DNA of 64,000 bases from Bugulina stolonifera. Taxonomy: Eukaryota > Bryozoa > Gymnolaemata > Cheilostomatida > Bugulidae. Position numbers and translations under genes: made by a program. Positions 49,401 through 59,698 of the stretch are shown here, in pieces. The stretch spans positions 2,213,501 to 2,277,500 of the forward strand of contig OW285192.1 of assembly GCA_935421135.1 (NCBI GenBank), written 5' to 3'. Numbering within the stretch: the first letter of the stretch is position 1; each line of letters starts with the position of its first letter. The notes beneath the pieces were generated by a model. The model was given only the letters and a program-made list of their open reading frames with translations. It did not search any database and was not told the origin of the DNA.

Positions 49401-52400
49401 GCACCTACATGTGCACCTACATGTTCACCTACATGTGTACCTACATGTACATGTGCACCTACATGTGTATTCCAAACACTGCACTATGATGCTCCTAATC
49501 TACCTGCATGTGTTCTGAGAAATCATTCCTACCTTAATACTGGGACAGGTATTAATACATGTACGTACACACATGTACACACATGTACAACTATCGGAGA
49601 AAGTTGGCATGCCTAAATGTACTATCATTGACAGAAATGGTAAAAATGTCTGTATTGCCTTATTGAATTTTATAGATTACCCAGAGTTTGGAGAGTTTGA
49701 TTCTAGTATTCCAAAGCTTACCATTGCTAAAGTCGATCTGACTCACTCGGCAAGTGTCTCATGTGAAGTGAGAAATTTATATGGTACTGTACAGAGAACT
49801 AGTAATCTCTATGTGACAGGTAAATCAATTGGTGTATACTACCAGTTATCATTTAATTACACTGGTTTTAAAAATATAATATTGTAGTGGTAAATGTAAC
49901 TCTATACTCAGCCTACGTTGTACTTGTTATGAACACTTATTGTATAACCTTGCTTGTGTTAACTTGTCTGTGTAGTAACATATCATTTATATACTTGTAA
50001 TGTGCATTACTGAGCAATTATGTCCTTTTTATACCCATGTAAAGAGGACCAACCTCTCAGAATTACTTGATATTGATTTTGTACGTGAATTAGATGATTT
50101 TAAGCATCTTTTGTTGAACCCGACATGTTATGGGTCGGGCATCGGCCTTTCGGTCGCCATTTTGTTGTGCAGTTTCCGGACGACATTACGTCCGCCTTTT
50201 ACGACACTACATCGGTCTTTTTACCGGAAGTTCTAATAGTACAATGTATATAAAGCACACTGTTTTTATGTTCATTGTCTCAGTTGATGCTTGAATCTCA
50301 ATAAGGACACCTCTATACTACTTATACAGAGTCTTCACTTCATATTATAGGTCGTTCCAGTTGACAAGGTCACCGGCCTTGCCTCCCGAACTTCCTACTA
50401 GGTCGGAACATACTCTTTCTCAGTATAGCAAGCATAGTCATGGCCTACTAGTACCTGTTGATCTTCCATGTAATAAGAAGACCTAGCACTACTCATAGGT
50501 CCTTCATTTTGGCAAAGGGGTCGTCTTAGGACGACATACACACCAAACCCCCCCACCCAAAAAAAAACATAACAATCAAGTGCTAAACATTTCCCCTCCG
50601 CAGTCAGTGTAAAATAGTCACGAATATCTCCTGTTGACACTACATGTGCATCTGTAGGACAGTAATTAATACAACATAAACATTAACGGTTTCAGTATTG
50701 CATTTTGTGATTTATGTAATATGTTGGAATTAGCATCAGTTGTGATTATATGCCTTTTTGGGTACTTGGGACAATAACTGAAAGATTGATACATTTTTGG
50801 CCATGCACTGAGTAATGCTTTCTTTTGAGACTACCCAAAAGTCACACTTCATGTTATGATTCAGTTATTGCTTGAACTTCAATAAAGACACATCTACTAC
50901 AAGAAGCATCTGGAGTTGTCTGTTCTAGAATACAGTAGTATATTTCCAGCTCTCGGTCCCATCGACCTTGAAGCTTTAAGTGACTAAACTAGCATAGATC
51001 ATACCCATGAGACCATACTATAAGCAATAACTCAAACCGTATGAGTTGTACACGCAATACAATTTACCACACAATCACTGCTCAGTTTATGTAGATGAAA
51101 GCAGGTCTAGTGGACCACTCCTAGACCTTGCCCACACTCGTACTATCATTGCTACTCGTACTTCACGCTACAAAATTTTAAATTATAGAGTTTTAGAAGT
51201 TTACCCTTTAAAATGTTGTTGTTGCATCAACCTGCCACCGTTAACATTTATTTGGATTACCACTTTCAAGGTTTATAAACTGTGTATATGAACATATAAT
51301 AATTTATAGTCACTTTGTCCATTTACACTGTAAATACATGTATTATAGTTTCTTGTTTGTGATTTAGGTGATGAAGTAAAAGTCAAATATGAAGGTAAAT
51401 CAGAATGGATCATCATTCTCGCCACTGTAATCTCAATCACTGTAAGTACAACTCTATCATCATTTAAAAATTTGTAAGTTGTTGAGCGGCCAGTTAGGTA
51501 GATTCTGAGATTCACTTTCTTCATTAGCTCTGATTTACAGCGTACTTTTTTCTACTTCTACTTCCAGTCTTGCCATTATTTGTACAATACGGTTATTAGT
51601 TATTACATGAGTTTGCCAACCTCTGCTATGGATTTCTATCCCACTAGTCTTTATCTTCTATTTTATTGCTTACATTCGATGTGCTGGTCTGATTGCAGTT
51701 CGGTGTAAAGAAACATTCAAATAGGTTGAAATGCTTTGGTGAGTGGGTTCTACAGTTACAGCAGATCCCATCATTAGTTTCATGCCTTCTCAATCCCTTG
51801 TTGCAATCCTATCTATGTAACGCTCTTCCTGGTGTGTTGTAGGTCTAGATATTTATTAGTAGTTCTATTTGATAATCTCCGTTATAAATAATGTTGTTTC
51901 ATATATTGTGGTGGTCTACAGGTCACTCATAGTTGACCCCAGTTGACATTATGAATATTGGATATACATGCAATCACTGCGAATAGCTGACATTACACAT
52001 GCATGCAGGGCCGTAGCGCCTTAAGAAATGTTGGTGGGGCCAAAATATTAGGCCGGGGGTCTAGGTGGTCGCCCAGGCCCCCTGGCAGGGTCCGAGGCAG
52101 CGCCCTGGCCACCGGCGCTCTGAGAGTGCTCTTCAGAAAAATAGAGCAAATTTGAAGCAGTTCAGGCTTATGAAATACAGTGTATACCTGTGTAATAACA
52201 TTAAATATAACCCAGCCTCATACATATATATGCATGTACATGTATACATTGTATCTGTTCACAATTATGACTGAACATAAATCATTCAACTCTAACGACA
52301 TTTACAAATACAAATACTCACTCCTTCACAATGATGAAAAACATGTAGGGCAGGCAGATAGCCGAATCCAAAGAAGTTTGTTCAATTGAAAACTAATATA

Positions 52401-53802
52401 ATTGTTTAGATTTTCAAGGTTTATATTTTTTAACACATCCAGTACATGAACTGTGTATACGGTACCTCTTATACTGGCTACTGAAATAATCTTCAAATTT
52501 AGAGCTATCGCCCCTGACAGGTTTTCAATATCTAAAATGTTACATAACTGCAGTTAAGTACGGTAGCATTTAGAATTTTCTGATATAAAAGTGTTTACCA
52601 CACTTATTATCATCATATCCTTACATATTTTGTAAACCCCGCAAATAGAAAAGTGGAAGGAACTTTAAACACTGATCTGACCATGATAATAAATTGACTA
52701 CATTTCGACTTTGCAACGCTAATGGTTGAGACGGCCAGGCCACACAGCTGCATAGGGCACTACGGCCCTGCATACATGTACATGTATCTATCATGTGTAC
52801 ATACCTCTTGCATAATTGACACTTGAATAACAATCATATCCATATTATTATTGTATGTATGGTAAACGGACAATTAAAAAATGATAGTTCGAAACAGGAC
52901 GTTTCACGACCGGACAGTTCTAAACCAGACCAACTTTGGCTGGTTGAGACCTTCTCATTATGTTGTGTCTGTAGGCTGAGGCCAACTTTGTACATGTAGA
53001 CTGAGGTCTGAGAGCCGATCTTTCACACAGCATAAATAGATTGAATAACTGTTTTATTCCTAAACAGTAATGCTATGTAATTGATAGTACTTTTCCAGTA
53101 ATGTATACGATTTATCAGATTTGTACTTTATGTGACTCTGAGTCAGTTTTTTTGTTTAGCATTGCGTAACAGAAGGGAATTTAATATAAAAGTACATGTA
53201 GAAAGAGTTTGCCAGTTGTTTGTCATTCACTTGTTCGACTGCAATAAGGGCACTTTGTTGTACTAATACAGCTGCTAAAGTTCTGTCATACATGAAGTTA
53301 CAAGTGGATTAATAAGCAGTACTTGTTAAATAGGTTCCCCGTGCTCCTTCACGCAACTACACTACACTATGCCATGCTACACCAAGCCACACTATACTAT
53401 ACTATGAGCGGTGCTTCAATTTTTCCGACCTTACTGAATGCCCAACATTCTCAACTATATTCCCATGGTTATAAGCCATGGTAATTGGCTATCTCCATAG
53501 TTACGTAGTGATACTCAGATTCACACTGTCACATAAACACACTATTGTAATTTTCATTTCAGTTCCTGATCACCCTTGTGTCCATTGCTTACTGGAAGAG
53601 GCTCTTCTGTTTTGCAAGATGCAAAAAACGAATCCTTAAGACCGAGCAAGTAGTTCAACAGGTAGATGACGTGGCTATGATCTACAACTTGGAGGACAAT
53701 GTTTCTAATGCCACTACACAAAATCAACAGACGGCCCAAGCTGTTGGCGGAGTTGTCATGAGTGTTGGCGAGGACGACGAGGAGAAGCAGAGAGTTAAAT
53801 AG
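28409..53802 (+). CDS. Ig-superfamily type I membrane protein, nine coding exons
   Basis: Coding exons 28409-28469, 28963-29379, 34822-35046, 36210-36483, 44813-44990, 47624-47783, 49676-49819, 51368-51441 and 53563-53802 join in frame with GT-AG ends and give 590 residues. Residues 1-20 form a hydrophobic signal peptide. Ig-like folds show Cys...Trp...Cys patterns: domain 1 (21-159; [20 protein letters not shown]), domain 2 in exons 3-4 ([13 protein letters not shown]), domain 3 in exons 4-5 (CQIVCIF, TWACEL), domain 4 in exons 6-7 ([15 protein letters not shown]). A transmembrane helix lies at about 500-522, split by intron 8, followed by a 68-residue tail with no kinase or ITIM motif. Probably a cell-surface adhesion or recognition receptor; the partner is unknown. 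Exons could be missing from the long introns. I do not recognise a specific family. Confidence 0.8.
28963..29379 (+). CDS. Ig receptor exon 2: first Ig domain
   Basis: Acceptor TTGTATTTTAG, donor CGTAG|GTAAGT, phase 1 at both ends. A complete V-like Ig fold in one exon with Cys (LLRCYA), Trp (LHWEF) and GGYYRC. Several N-glycosylation sites, for example NYTL. Confidence 0.85.
29433..29804 (+). repeat. 28-bp array with TACTAAC, left part
   Basis: About 13 units of 28 bp, each containing TAGTACTAACTTACATGTAT then TGCTGCTA. TACTAAC matches the branch-point consensus, and CTATAG closes each unit. The array resumes at 31478 after a transposon. Confidence 0.9.
29805..31477. mobile_element. 1673-bp DNA transposon with TA target duplication
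   Basis: Ends CCCTAAAAGCAGA and its exact complement TCTGCTTTTAGGG (13-bp terminal inverted repeats), flanked by TA on both sides. It splits a tandem array, so the empty site can be read directly. Sub-terminal TCGCGAG motifs occur near both ends. It contains an inserted LTR-like block at 30282-31187. No transposase seen, so non-autonomous. Confidence 0.8.
30282..31187 (-). mobile_element. LTR-like element inside the DNA transposon
   Basis: On the minus strand it starts TGTGATGG and ends AAATCACA, with a TATATAAAGG box and AATAAAGAC near the middle, as in a solo LTR (906 bp). A related plus-strand copy is at 50127-50560 and a short end fragment at 35375-35395. No clear target duplication was seen. 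Confidence 0.55.
31478..31590 (+). repeat. 28-bp array with TACTAAC, right part
   Basis: About four more units of the same array, separated from the left part by a 1.67-kb insertion. Confidence 0.9.
32010..32261 (+). CDS. Possible FN3-like cassette exon in Ig receptor intron 2
   Basis: An open stretch of 84 codons after acceptor GTTTAACAG, phase 1 in. It contains [10 protein letters not shown], a fibronectin-III-like strand, many Cys residues and sequons (NHT, NTT, NVT, NLT). The only phase-1 donor is weak (ACTG|GTTGTT). It could be an optional exon, a degenerate one, or with the upstream ATG at 31949 a small secreted protein. Leaving it out keeps the main frame, since 252 nt is a multiple of three. 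Confidence 0.3.
33603..33837. mobile_element. Foldback element with about 70-bp arms
   Basis: Left arm GGTAAAAGATGTGAGC...ATAACTCCAACT pairs with right arm AGTTGGAGTTGTC...GCTCACGTCTTTTACC. The middle is about 90 bp and unique. MITE-like. Confidence 0.65.
34822..35046 (+). CDS. Ig receptor exon 3: first half of second Ig domain
   Basis: Acceptor TCTATCCAAG, donor TTACAG|GTAAAT, phase 1 at both ends. Contains NLTCDYDD and SYSWKAF, the Cys and Trp of an Ig fold. Confidence 0.8.
35047..36209 (+). other. Ig receptor intron 3
   Basis: Begins with a few TATAGTAGTAT repeats (35110-35165). A fragment resembling the end of the 30282-31187 LTR lies at about 35370-35400. Otherwise unique. Confidence 0.45.
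36210..36483 (+). CDS. Ig receptor exon 4
   Basis: Acceptor TTACTTTTAG, donor GGAAG|GTAAGAAG, phase 1 in and 2 out. It begins with the second half of Ig2 (GLECNIRIG), then a long acidic linker, and ends with [15 protein letters not shown], the start of Ig3. Confidence 0.75.
36484..44812 (+). other. Ig receptor intron 4, about 8.3 kb, repeat-rich
   Basis: Holds three GATGGCGYCTAGGACGCGAT units at about 36810-36930; a C-rich Pro/Ala-coding stretch at 37540-37710; T-rich blocks at 38100-38160, 38510-38960 including a duplicated TTTGGGAGCRTTGCTCTACC segment; a poly-C run at 41301; and two 209-bp satellite units near 43000-43385. A 98-codon frame at 41196-41492 has no recognised domain. No exon with fitting phase was needed. 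Confidence 0.5.
42985..43385. repeat. Two tandem 209-bp GC-rich units
   Basis: GCCTAAGGCT occurs at 43063 and 43272, and GCATTGCAACATATAT ends both units. The two copies have diverged by substitutions. Base content is clearly higher in GC than the surroundings. Confidence 0.7.
44813..44990 (+). CDS. Ig receptor exon 5: second half of third Ig domain
   Basis: Acceptor TTCCTATTTCAG, donor TCAAA|GTAAGT, phase 2 in and 0 out. Contains a basic segment KVRGKRVG and the closing Cys in TWACELYD. Confidence 0.75.
45166..45248. mobile_element. 83-bp hairpin MITE
   Basis: Arms around GTCAGTGCAGATCTGCTCCT and its complement flank a 15-nt loop. The arm tip GTCAGTGCAGATCTGC also occurs at the left end of the GC-rich element at 63389, so both may belong to one family. 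Confidence 0.7.
45640..47170 (+). mobile_element. Degenerate retroelement fragment
   Basis: 45655-45780 looks like an LTR end (ATATATAAAGAG box, then TTCAATAAAATAC). Downstream, an interrupted plus-strand frame near 46310-46390 reads [20 protein letters not shown], similar in form to the N-terminus of retroelement gag proteins. The rest is broken by stops. Low certainty. Confidence 0.3.
47201..47280. mobile_element. 80-bp palindromic MITE
   Basis: Two 40-nt arms meeting at TTTATCATGATAAA with no loop and about five mismatches; the outer part is CAGGAACTTTGC / GCAAAGTTCCTG. Confidence 0.7.
47410..47509. mobile_element. 100-bp MITE with TGTTTACACTAGG ends
   Basis: Inverted ends GTTTACACTAGG and CCTAGTGTAAAC flank a stretch with several GATAAATCGCC / GGCGATTTAT pairs; similar pairs at 47298-47340 suggest a nested relative. 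Confidence 0.6.
47624..47783 (+). CDS. Ig receptor exon 6: first half of fourth Ig domain
   Basis: Acceptor GTGTCTTGTAG, donor CACGAG|GTGAGT, phase 0 in and 1 out. Encodes [13 protein letters not shown] and TLYFNGRQV, typical of an I-set or C2 strand order. Confidence 0.8.
47784..48719 (+). other. Ig receptor intron 6, left part
   Basis: A 101-codon frame at 48408-48713 was inspected; it has no recognisable domain, and skipping it keeps the main phase. Confidence 0.4.
48720..48955 (+). repeat. CAATACAACACA-rich simple sequence
   Basis: Low-complexity stretch of irregular ACA/CAA/TGCAAC words just before the 12-bp array. Confidence 0.6.
48971..49469 (+). repeat. 12-bp array ACCTACATGTGC, about 41 copies
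   Basis: Near-perfect 12-bp tandem array in Ig receptor intron 6, with TTTGC and GTTC variants. Two frames stay open through it by chance of period 12; these are not genes. Confidence 0.9.
49676..49819 (+). CDS. Ig receptor exon 7: second half of fourth Ig domain
   Basis: Acceptor GAATTTTATAG, donor GTGACAG|GTAAAT, phase 1 at both ends. Encodes [20 protein letters not shown], the F-strand region with the second Cys. Confidence 0.8.
50127..50560 (+). mobile_element. LTR-like fragment related to 30282-31187
   Basis: Shares ordered blocks with the minus strand of 30282-31187: GTCGGGC, CAGTTCCGGACGAC, TATATAAAGC, GTTCATTGTCTCAG, CAATAAGGACAC, then ACTCATAGG and CGTCTTAGGACGAC. Probably an LTR fragment in intron 7 of the Ig gene. 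Confidence 0.6.
50561..51367 (+). other. Ig receptor intron 7, right part
   Basis: At 50860-50915 TTGCTTGAACTTCAATAAAG ACACATCTACTAC resembles the polyadenylation part of the LTR family at 50127. Otherwise unique. Confidence 0.4.
51368..51441 (+). CDS. Ig receptor exon 8: stalk and start of membrane helix
   Basis: Acceptor TTGTGATTTAG, donor ATCACT|GTAAGT, phase 1 in and 0 out. Encodes a charged stalk and then [12 protein letters not shown]. Confidence 0.8.
52006..52770. mobile_element. 765-bp non-autonomous hAT element
   Basis: Terminal inverted repeats CAGGGCCGTAGCGCC and complement of CAGGGCCGTAGTGCC, flanked by CATGCATG and CATACATG (8-bp target duplication with one mismatch). The 8-bp duplication and CAGGG ends are typical of hAT transposons. 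No transposase frame. Confidence 0.8.
53563..53802 (+). CDS. Ig receptor exon 9: end of helix and cytoplasmic tail
   Basis: Acceptor ATTTTCATTTCAG, phase 0. [11 protein letters not shown] completes the membrane helix; a Lys/Arg/Cys stop-transfer follows ([12 protein letters not shown]), then an acidic tail ending [11 protein letters not shown] and a TAG stop at 53800-53802. Confidence 0.85.
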   Translation, partial: FLITLVSIAYWKRLFCFARCKKRILKTEQVVQQVDDVAMIYNLEDNVSNATTQNQQTAQAVGGVVMSVGEDDEEKQRVK

Positions 53803-54184
53803 AAGAAGCTGAAATCTACTGCTGTTGGATAGGAGACATCTTCGGCAGTAGAGAAAATAAGGAAAACAACTGAATTTCTAACATTTTGAACATGCTGACT
53901 TAAAGTAACTATGAAAGTCTATAGCTATTACTTGTGTATTGTTCAGACAGAGAAGATACTATAAATCTATTTTAATTAATTAGCTGTTATAGCAACAAAG
54001 AAAGAAAGAAAATAAAAGGCAGATGAACTATACAAGCTGTAATGCATAATAAGTTGTTTAATTGGTTAAATACAATGTATTGTGATGTGTAGCAATTCTA
54101 GTGTTGCGAAAATACAACTCCTATAATACATGTACAACGCTATGTAATCCGATCTCTTTATAGTAGTGTTTGCTATGGTGTAGA
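53803..54184. other. 3' flank of Ig receptor gene
   Basis: AATAAAAGG at 54010 could be the polyadenylation signal about 210 nt after the stop. No further gene seen. Confidence 0.45.
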
Positions 54185-57100
54185 TAACTCTGCACAGTGT
54201 AATATCGAGTATATACAGTACAGTGTAGTATAGAGTATATACAGTACAGTGTAATATAGAGTATATACGGTACTGTGTAATATAGAGTATATATACAGTA
54301 CTGTGTAATATAGAGCATAATTACAGTACTGTGTAATATAGAGTATATATAGCACTGTGTAATATCGAGTATATACAGTACTGTGTAATATAGAGTATAT
54401 ATAGTACTGTGTAATATAGAGTATATATAGCACTGTGTAATATGGAGTATATATAGCACTGTGTAATATCGAGTATATACAGTACTGTGTAATATAGAGT
54501 ATATACAGTACTGTGTAATAACGAGTATATATAGTACTGTGTAATATCGAGTATATACAGTACTGTGTAATATAGAGTATATACAGTACTGTGTAATATC
54601 GAGTATATACGGTACTGTGTAATATCAAGTATATACAGTACAGTGTAGTATAGAGTGTATACAGTACAGTGTAATATAGAGTATATATAGCACTGTGTAA
54701 TATCGAGTATATACAGTACAGTGTAGTATAGAGCATATACAGTACTGTGTAATATAGAGTATATACGGTACTGTGTAATATAGAGTATATACAGTACTGT
54801 GTAATATAGAGCATATACAGTACTGTGTAATATAGAGTATATATAGCACTGTGTAATATCGAGTATATACAGTACTGTGTAATATAGAGTATATATAGTA
54901 CTGTGTAATATAGAGTATATATAGCACTGTGTAATATAGAGTATATACAGTACTGTGTAATAACGAGTATATATAGTACTGTGTAATATCGAGTATATAC
55001 AGTACTGTGTAATATAGAGTATATACAGTACTATGTAATATCGAGTATATACAGTACTATGTAATATCGAGTATATACAGTACTATGTAATATCGAGTAT
55101 ATACAGTACTGTGTAATATAGAGTATATACAGTACTGTGTAATATAGCGTACATACAGTACTATGTAATATAGAGTATATACAGTACTATGTAATATAGA
55201 GTATATACAGTACTATGTAATATCGAGTATATACAGTACTATGTAATATCGAGTATATACAGTACTGTGTAATATCGAGTATATACAGTACTGTGTAATA
55301 TAGAGTATATACAGTACTATGTAATATAGAGTATATACAGTACTATGTAATATAGAGTATATACAGTACTATGTAATATCGAGTATATACAGTACTATGT
55401 AATATCGAGTATATACAGTACTGTGTAATATAGAGTATATACAGTACTATGTAATATAGAGTATATACAGTACTATGTAATATAGAGTATATACAGTACT
55501 ATGTAATATCGAGTATATACAGTACTATGTAATATCGAGTATATACAGTACTGTGTAATATAGAGTATATACAGTACTATGTAATATAGAGTATATACAG
55601 TACTATGTAATATCGAGTATATACAGTACTATGTAATATCGAGTATATACAGTACTATGTAATATCGAGTATATACAGTACTGTGTAATATAGAGTATAT
55701 ACAGTACTATGTAATATAGAGTATATACAGTACTATGTAATATAGAGTATATACAGTACTATGTAATAACGAGTATATATAGTACTGTGTAATATCGAGT
55801 ATATACAGTACTGTGTAATATAGAGTATATACAGTACTGTGTAATATCGAGTATATACGGTACTGTGTAATATCAAGTATATACAGTACAGTGTAGTATA
55901 GAGTGTATACAGTACAGTGTAATATAGAGTATATATAGCACTGTGTAATATCGAGTATATACAGTACAGTGTAGTATAGAGCATATACAGTACTGTGTAA
56001 TATAGAGTATATACGGTACTGTGTAATATAGAGTATATACAGTACTGTGTAATATAGAGCATATACAGTACTGTGTAATATAGAGTATATATAGCACTGT
56101 GTAATATCGAGTATATACAGTACTGTGTAATATAGAGTATATATAGTACTGTGTAATATAGAGTATATATAGCACTGTGTAATATAGAGTATATACAGTA
56201 CTGTGTAATAACGAGTATATATAGTACTGTGTAATATCGAGTATATACAGTACTGTGTAATATAGAGTATATACAGTACTATGTAATATCGAGTATATAC
56301 AGTACTATGTAATATCGAGTATATACAGTACTATGTAATATCGAGTATATACAGTACTGTGTAATATAGAGTATATACAGTACTGTGTAATATAGCGTAC
56401 ATACAGTACTATGTAATATAGAGTATATACAGTACTATGTAATATAGAGTATATACAGTACTATGTAATATCGAGTATATACAGTACTATGTAATATCGA
56501 GTATATACAGTACTGTGTAATATCGAGTATATACAGTACTGTGTAATATAGAGTATATACAGTACTATGTAATATAGAGTATATACAGTACTATGTAATA
56601 TAGAGTATATACAGTACTATGTAATATCGAGTATATACAGTACTATGTAATATCGAGTATATACAGTACTGTGTAATATAGAGTATATACAGTACTATGT
56701 AATATAGAGTATATACAGTACTATGTAATATAGAGTATATACAGTACTATGTAATATCGAGTATATACAGTACTATGTAATATCGAGTATATACAGTACT
56801 GTGTAATATAGAGTATATACAGTACTATGTAATATAGAGTATATACAGTACTATGTAATATCGAGTATATACAGTACTATGTAATATCGAGTATATACAG
56901 TACTATGTAATATCGAGTATATACAGTACTGTGTAATATAGAGTATATACAGTACTATGTAATATAGAGTATATACAGTACTATGTAATATAGAGTATAT
57001 ACAGTACTATGTAATATCGAGTATATACAGTACTATGTAATATCGAGTATATACAGTACTGTGTAATATAGAGTATATACAGTACTGTGTAATATCGAGT

Positions 57101-57190
57101 ATATACAGTACTGTGTAACATAGAGTATAATAGTACTGTGTAAAATAGCGTACATACAGTACTGTGTAATATAGAGTATATATTATAGTA
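54185..57190. repeat. 26-bp satellite, about 115 copies, with 1248-bp higher-order period
   Basis: Units of GAGTATATACAGTACTGTGT plus AATATC with regular variants (GC/GT, TAGC, CGAG/AGAG). Subtype order repeats exactly 1248 bp (48 units) apart: the pattern ending near 54814 recurs at 56062 and that ending near 54927 recurs at 56175. Confidence 0.9.
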
Positions 57191-57642
57191 CTGTGTAATA
57201 TTGTAATGTTTTGCGGTTGTGTAGTGTAATGTCCTGACCATTACAATATGGAGTATAATATACACTAAACAGTGCTGTGCAATATTGTAGTGTTTTGCTA
57301 TGTAGGGTTACGTACGAGTGCCGATGTAGGCACGGGTACGGGAAGCGCTTGGAAGTTGGTAGTGGACGACTAAGGTAGCTTCCACACATTACATAAAGAG
57401 TGAACAGTTAGTTAAGCTCTACGATTGTTGATAAAGACGTAGGTCAAGGCTGAGACTCATGGAAGTGTCCAGGGTCCACTCCACTCCTCTGAAGTGTACA
57501 GTGTACACTCCAGAGGAGTGTACACTGTACACTGTACACGTATACCATCATATTAGTATACTGTATAAGGCACACACTGTACATGTGTATATAGCATACA
57601 ATCATATTAGTACACTTTATAAGGCACACACTTGTCACTCAC
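57191..57642. other. Intron/flank 3' of FBXW7 copy 2 exon 13
   Basis: Contains a palindromic TGTACACT cluster (57482-57540, GTGTACACTCC / GGAGTGTACAC) and two diverged copies of TGTGTGCCTTATA-type units next to the exon donor. No exon for the C-terminal WD repeat was found here. Confidence 0.5.
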
Positions 57643-57853
57643 CTGTTAGAGTCTGCAAACAGGTTCCTGTATTTATATCCCAAACCTTGACAGTAGAGTC
57701 AGCTTTGCCAGACACAAGGAGCCCATCCTGTATCTCCATACCACTGGTTAGACTCTGGTGTCCAGTGAGCGTGTGAAGGCAGGTGCCCGTGTTCACGTCC
57801 CAAACCCTAATAGATGTGTCCAGGGAACCACTGATTATGTGCTTACCATCAAA
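57643..57853 (-). CDS. FBXW7: FBXW7 copy 2 exon 13, two WD repeats
   Basis: Acceptor TCTCTAG, donor AACAG|GTGAGTGA; phase 0 in, 1 out. Encodes HIISGSLDTSIRVWDVNTG and SGKADSTVKVWDINTGTCL, matching FBXW7 WD5 and WD6. Intact. Confidence 0.9.
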
Positions 57854-57959
57854 CTAGAGACAGACATAGGATAAATTATCAATACACAGTGAGCTGTCAT
57901 AGCATGTTACTTAACAGTGATGGAAATGAGTACTGACTAGATACAATGCTGCATAACTT

Positions 57960-59697
57960 AGTACTTACCTACAGATAGTAGATACTATGGGAGGTAGAAC
58001 TTACCTACAGATGGTAGATACTATGCGAGGTAGTACTTACCTACAGATAGTAGATACTATGGGAGGTAGTATTTACCTCCAGATAGTAGATACTATGGCA
58101 GGTAGTACTTACCTACAGATAGTAGATACTATGGGAGGTAGTACTATTACCTACAGATAATAGATACTATGGGAGGTAGTACTTACCTACAGATAGTAGA
58201 TACTATGGGAGGTACTACTTACCTCCAGATAGTAGATACTATGGGAGGTAGTACTTACCTACAGATGGTAGATACTATGGGAGGTAGTACTTACCTACAG
58301 ATAGTAGATACTATGGGAGGTAGTACTTACCTACAGATGGTAGATACTATGGGAGGTAGTACTTACCTACAGATGGTAGATACTATGGGAGGTAGTACTT
58401 ACCTACAGATAGTAGATACTATGGGAGGTAGTAGTTACCTACAGATAGTAGATACTATGGGAGGTAGTACTTACGTACAGATAGTAGATACTATGGGAGG
58501 TAGTACTTACATACAGATAGTAGATATTATGGGAGGTAGTACTTATCTACAGAGAGTAGATACGATGGGAGGTACTACTTACCTACAAATAGTAGATACT
58601 ATGGGAGGTAGTACGTACCTACAGATGGTAGATACTATGGGAGGTAGTACTTACCTACAGATAGTAGATACTATGAGAGGTAGTACTTACCTACAGATGG
58701 TAGATACTATGGGAGGTAGTACTTACCTACAGATAGTAGATACTGTGGGGGTAGTATTTACCTCCAGATAGTAGATACTATGGCAGGTAGTACTTACCTA
58801 CAGATAGTAGATACTATGGGAGGTAGTACTTACCTACAGATAGTAGATACTAAGGGAGGTAGTACTTACCTACAGATAGTAGATACTATGGGAGGTAGTA
58901 CTTTATCTACAGATAGTAGATACTATGGGAGGTAGTACGTACCTACAGATGGTAGATACTATGGGAGGTAGTACTTACCTACAGATAGTAGATACTATGA
59001 GAGGTAGTACTTACCTACAGATGGTAGATACTATGGGAGGTAGTACTTACCTACAGATAGTAGATACTGTGGGGGTAGTATTTACCTCCAGATAGTAGAT
59101 ACTATGGCAGGTAGTACTTACCTACAGATAGTAGATACTATGGGAGGTAGTACTTACCTACAGATAGTAGATACTATGGGAGGTAGTACTTACCTACAGA
59201 TAGTAGATACTATGGGAGGTAGTCCTTTATCTACAGATAGTAGATACTATGAGAGGTAGTACTTACGTACAGATAGTAGATACTATGGGAGGTAGTACTT
59301 ACATACAGATAGTAGATGCTATGGGAGGTAGTACTTACATACAGATAGTAGATACTATGGGAGGTAGTACTTATCTACAGAGAGTAGATACGGTGGGAGG
59401 TACTACTTACCTACAAATAGTAGATACTATGGGAGGTAGTACGTACCTACAGATGGTAGATACTATGGGAGGTAGTACTTACCTACAGATAGTAGATACT
59501 ATGAGAGGTAGTACTTACCTACAGATGGTAGATACTATGGGAGGTAGTACTTACCTACAGATAGTAGATACTGTGAGAGGTAGTACTTACCTACAGATAG
59601 TAGATACTATGGGAGGTAGTACTTACCTACAGATAGTAGATACTATGGGAGGTAGTACTTACGTACAGATAGTAGATACTATGAGAGGTAGTACTTA
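57960..59697 (-). repeat. 36-bp array carrying the exon 12 donor, about 48 copies
   Basis: In gene orientation units contain ATCTGTAG|GTAAGTACTACC. The real donor is CTCTCCAG|GTAAGTACTACC. Blocks of several units recur (58600-58760 and 58930-59070; also 59440-59570), showing segmental amplification. Plus-strand 12-residue repeating frames are a by-product. Confidence 0.92.
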
Positions 59698-59698
59698 C

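Noticed and set aside
48878..49518. 203- and 179-codon Cys/His-repeat frames
   Set aside because: Open only because the 12-bp period is a multiple of three; no start context or flanking exon signal.
54121..57265. Tyr/Ile/Leu-rich frames of up to 213 codons on the minus strand
   Set aside because: Translation of the 26-bp satellite; frames shift with subtype and have no domain.
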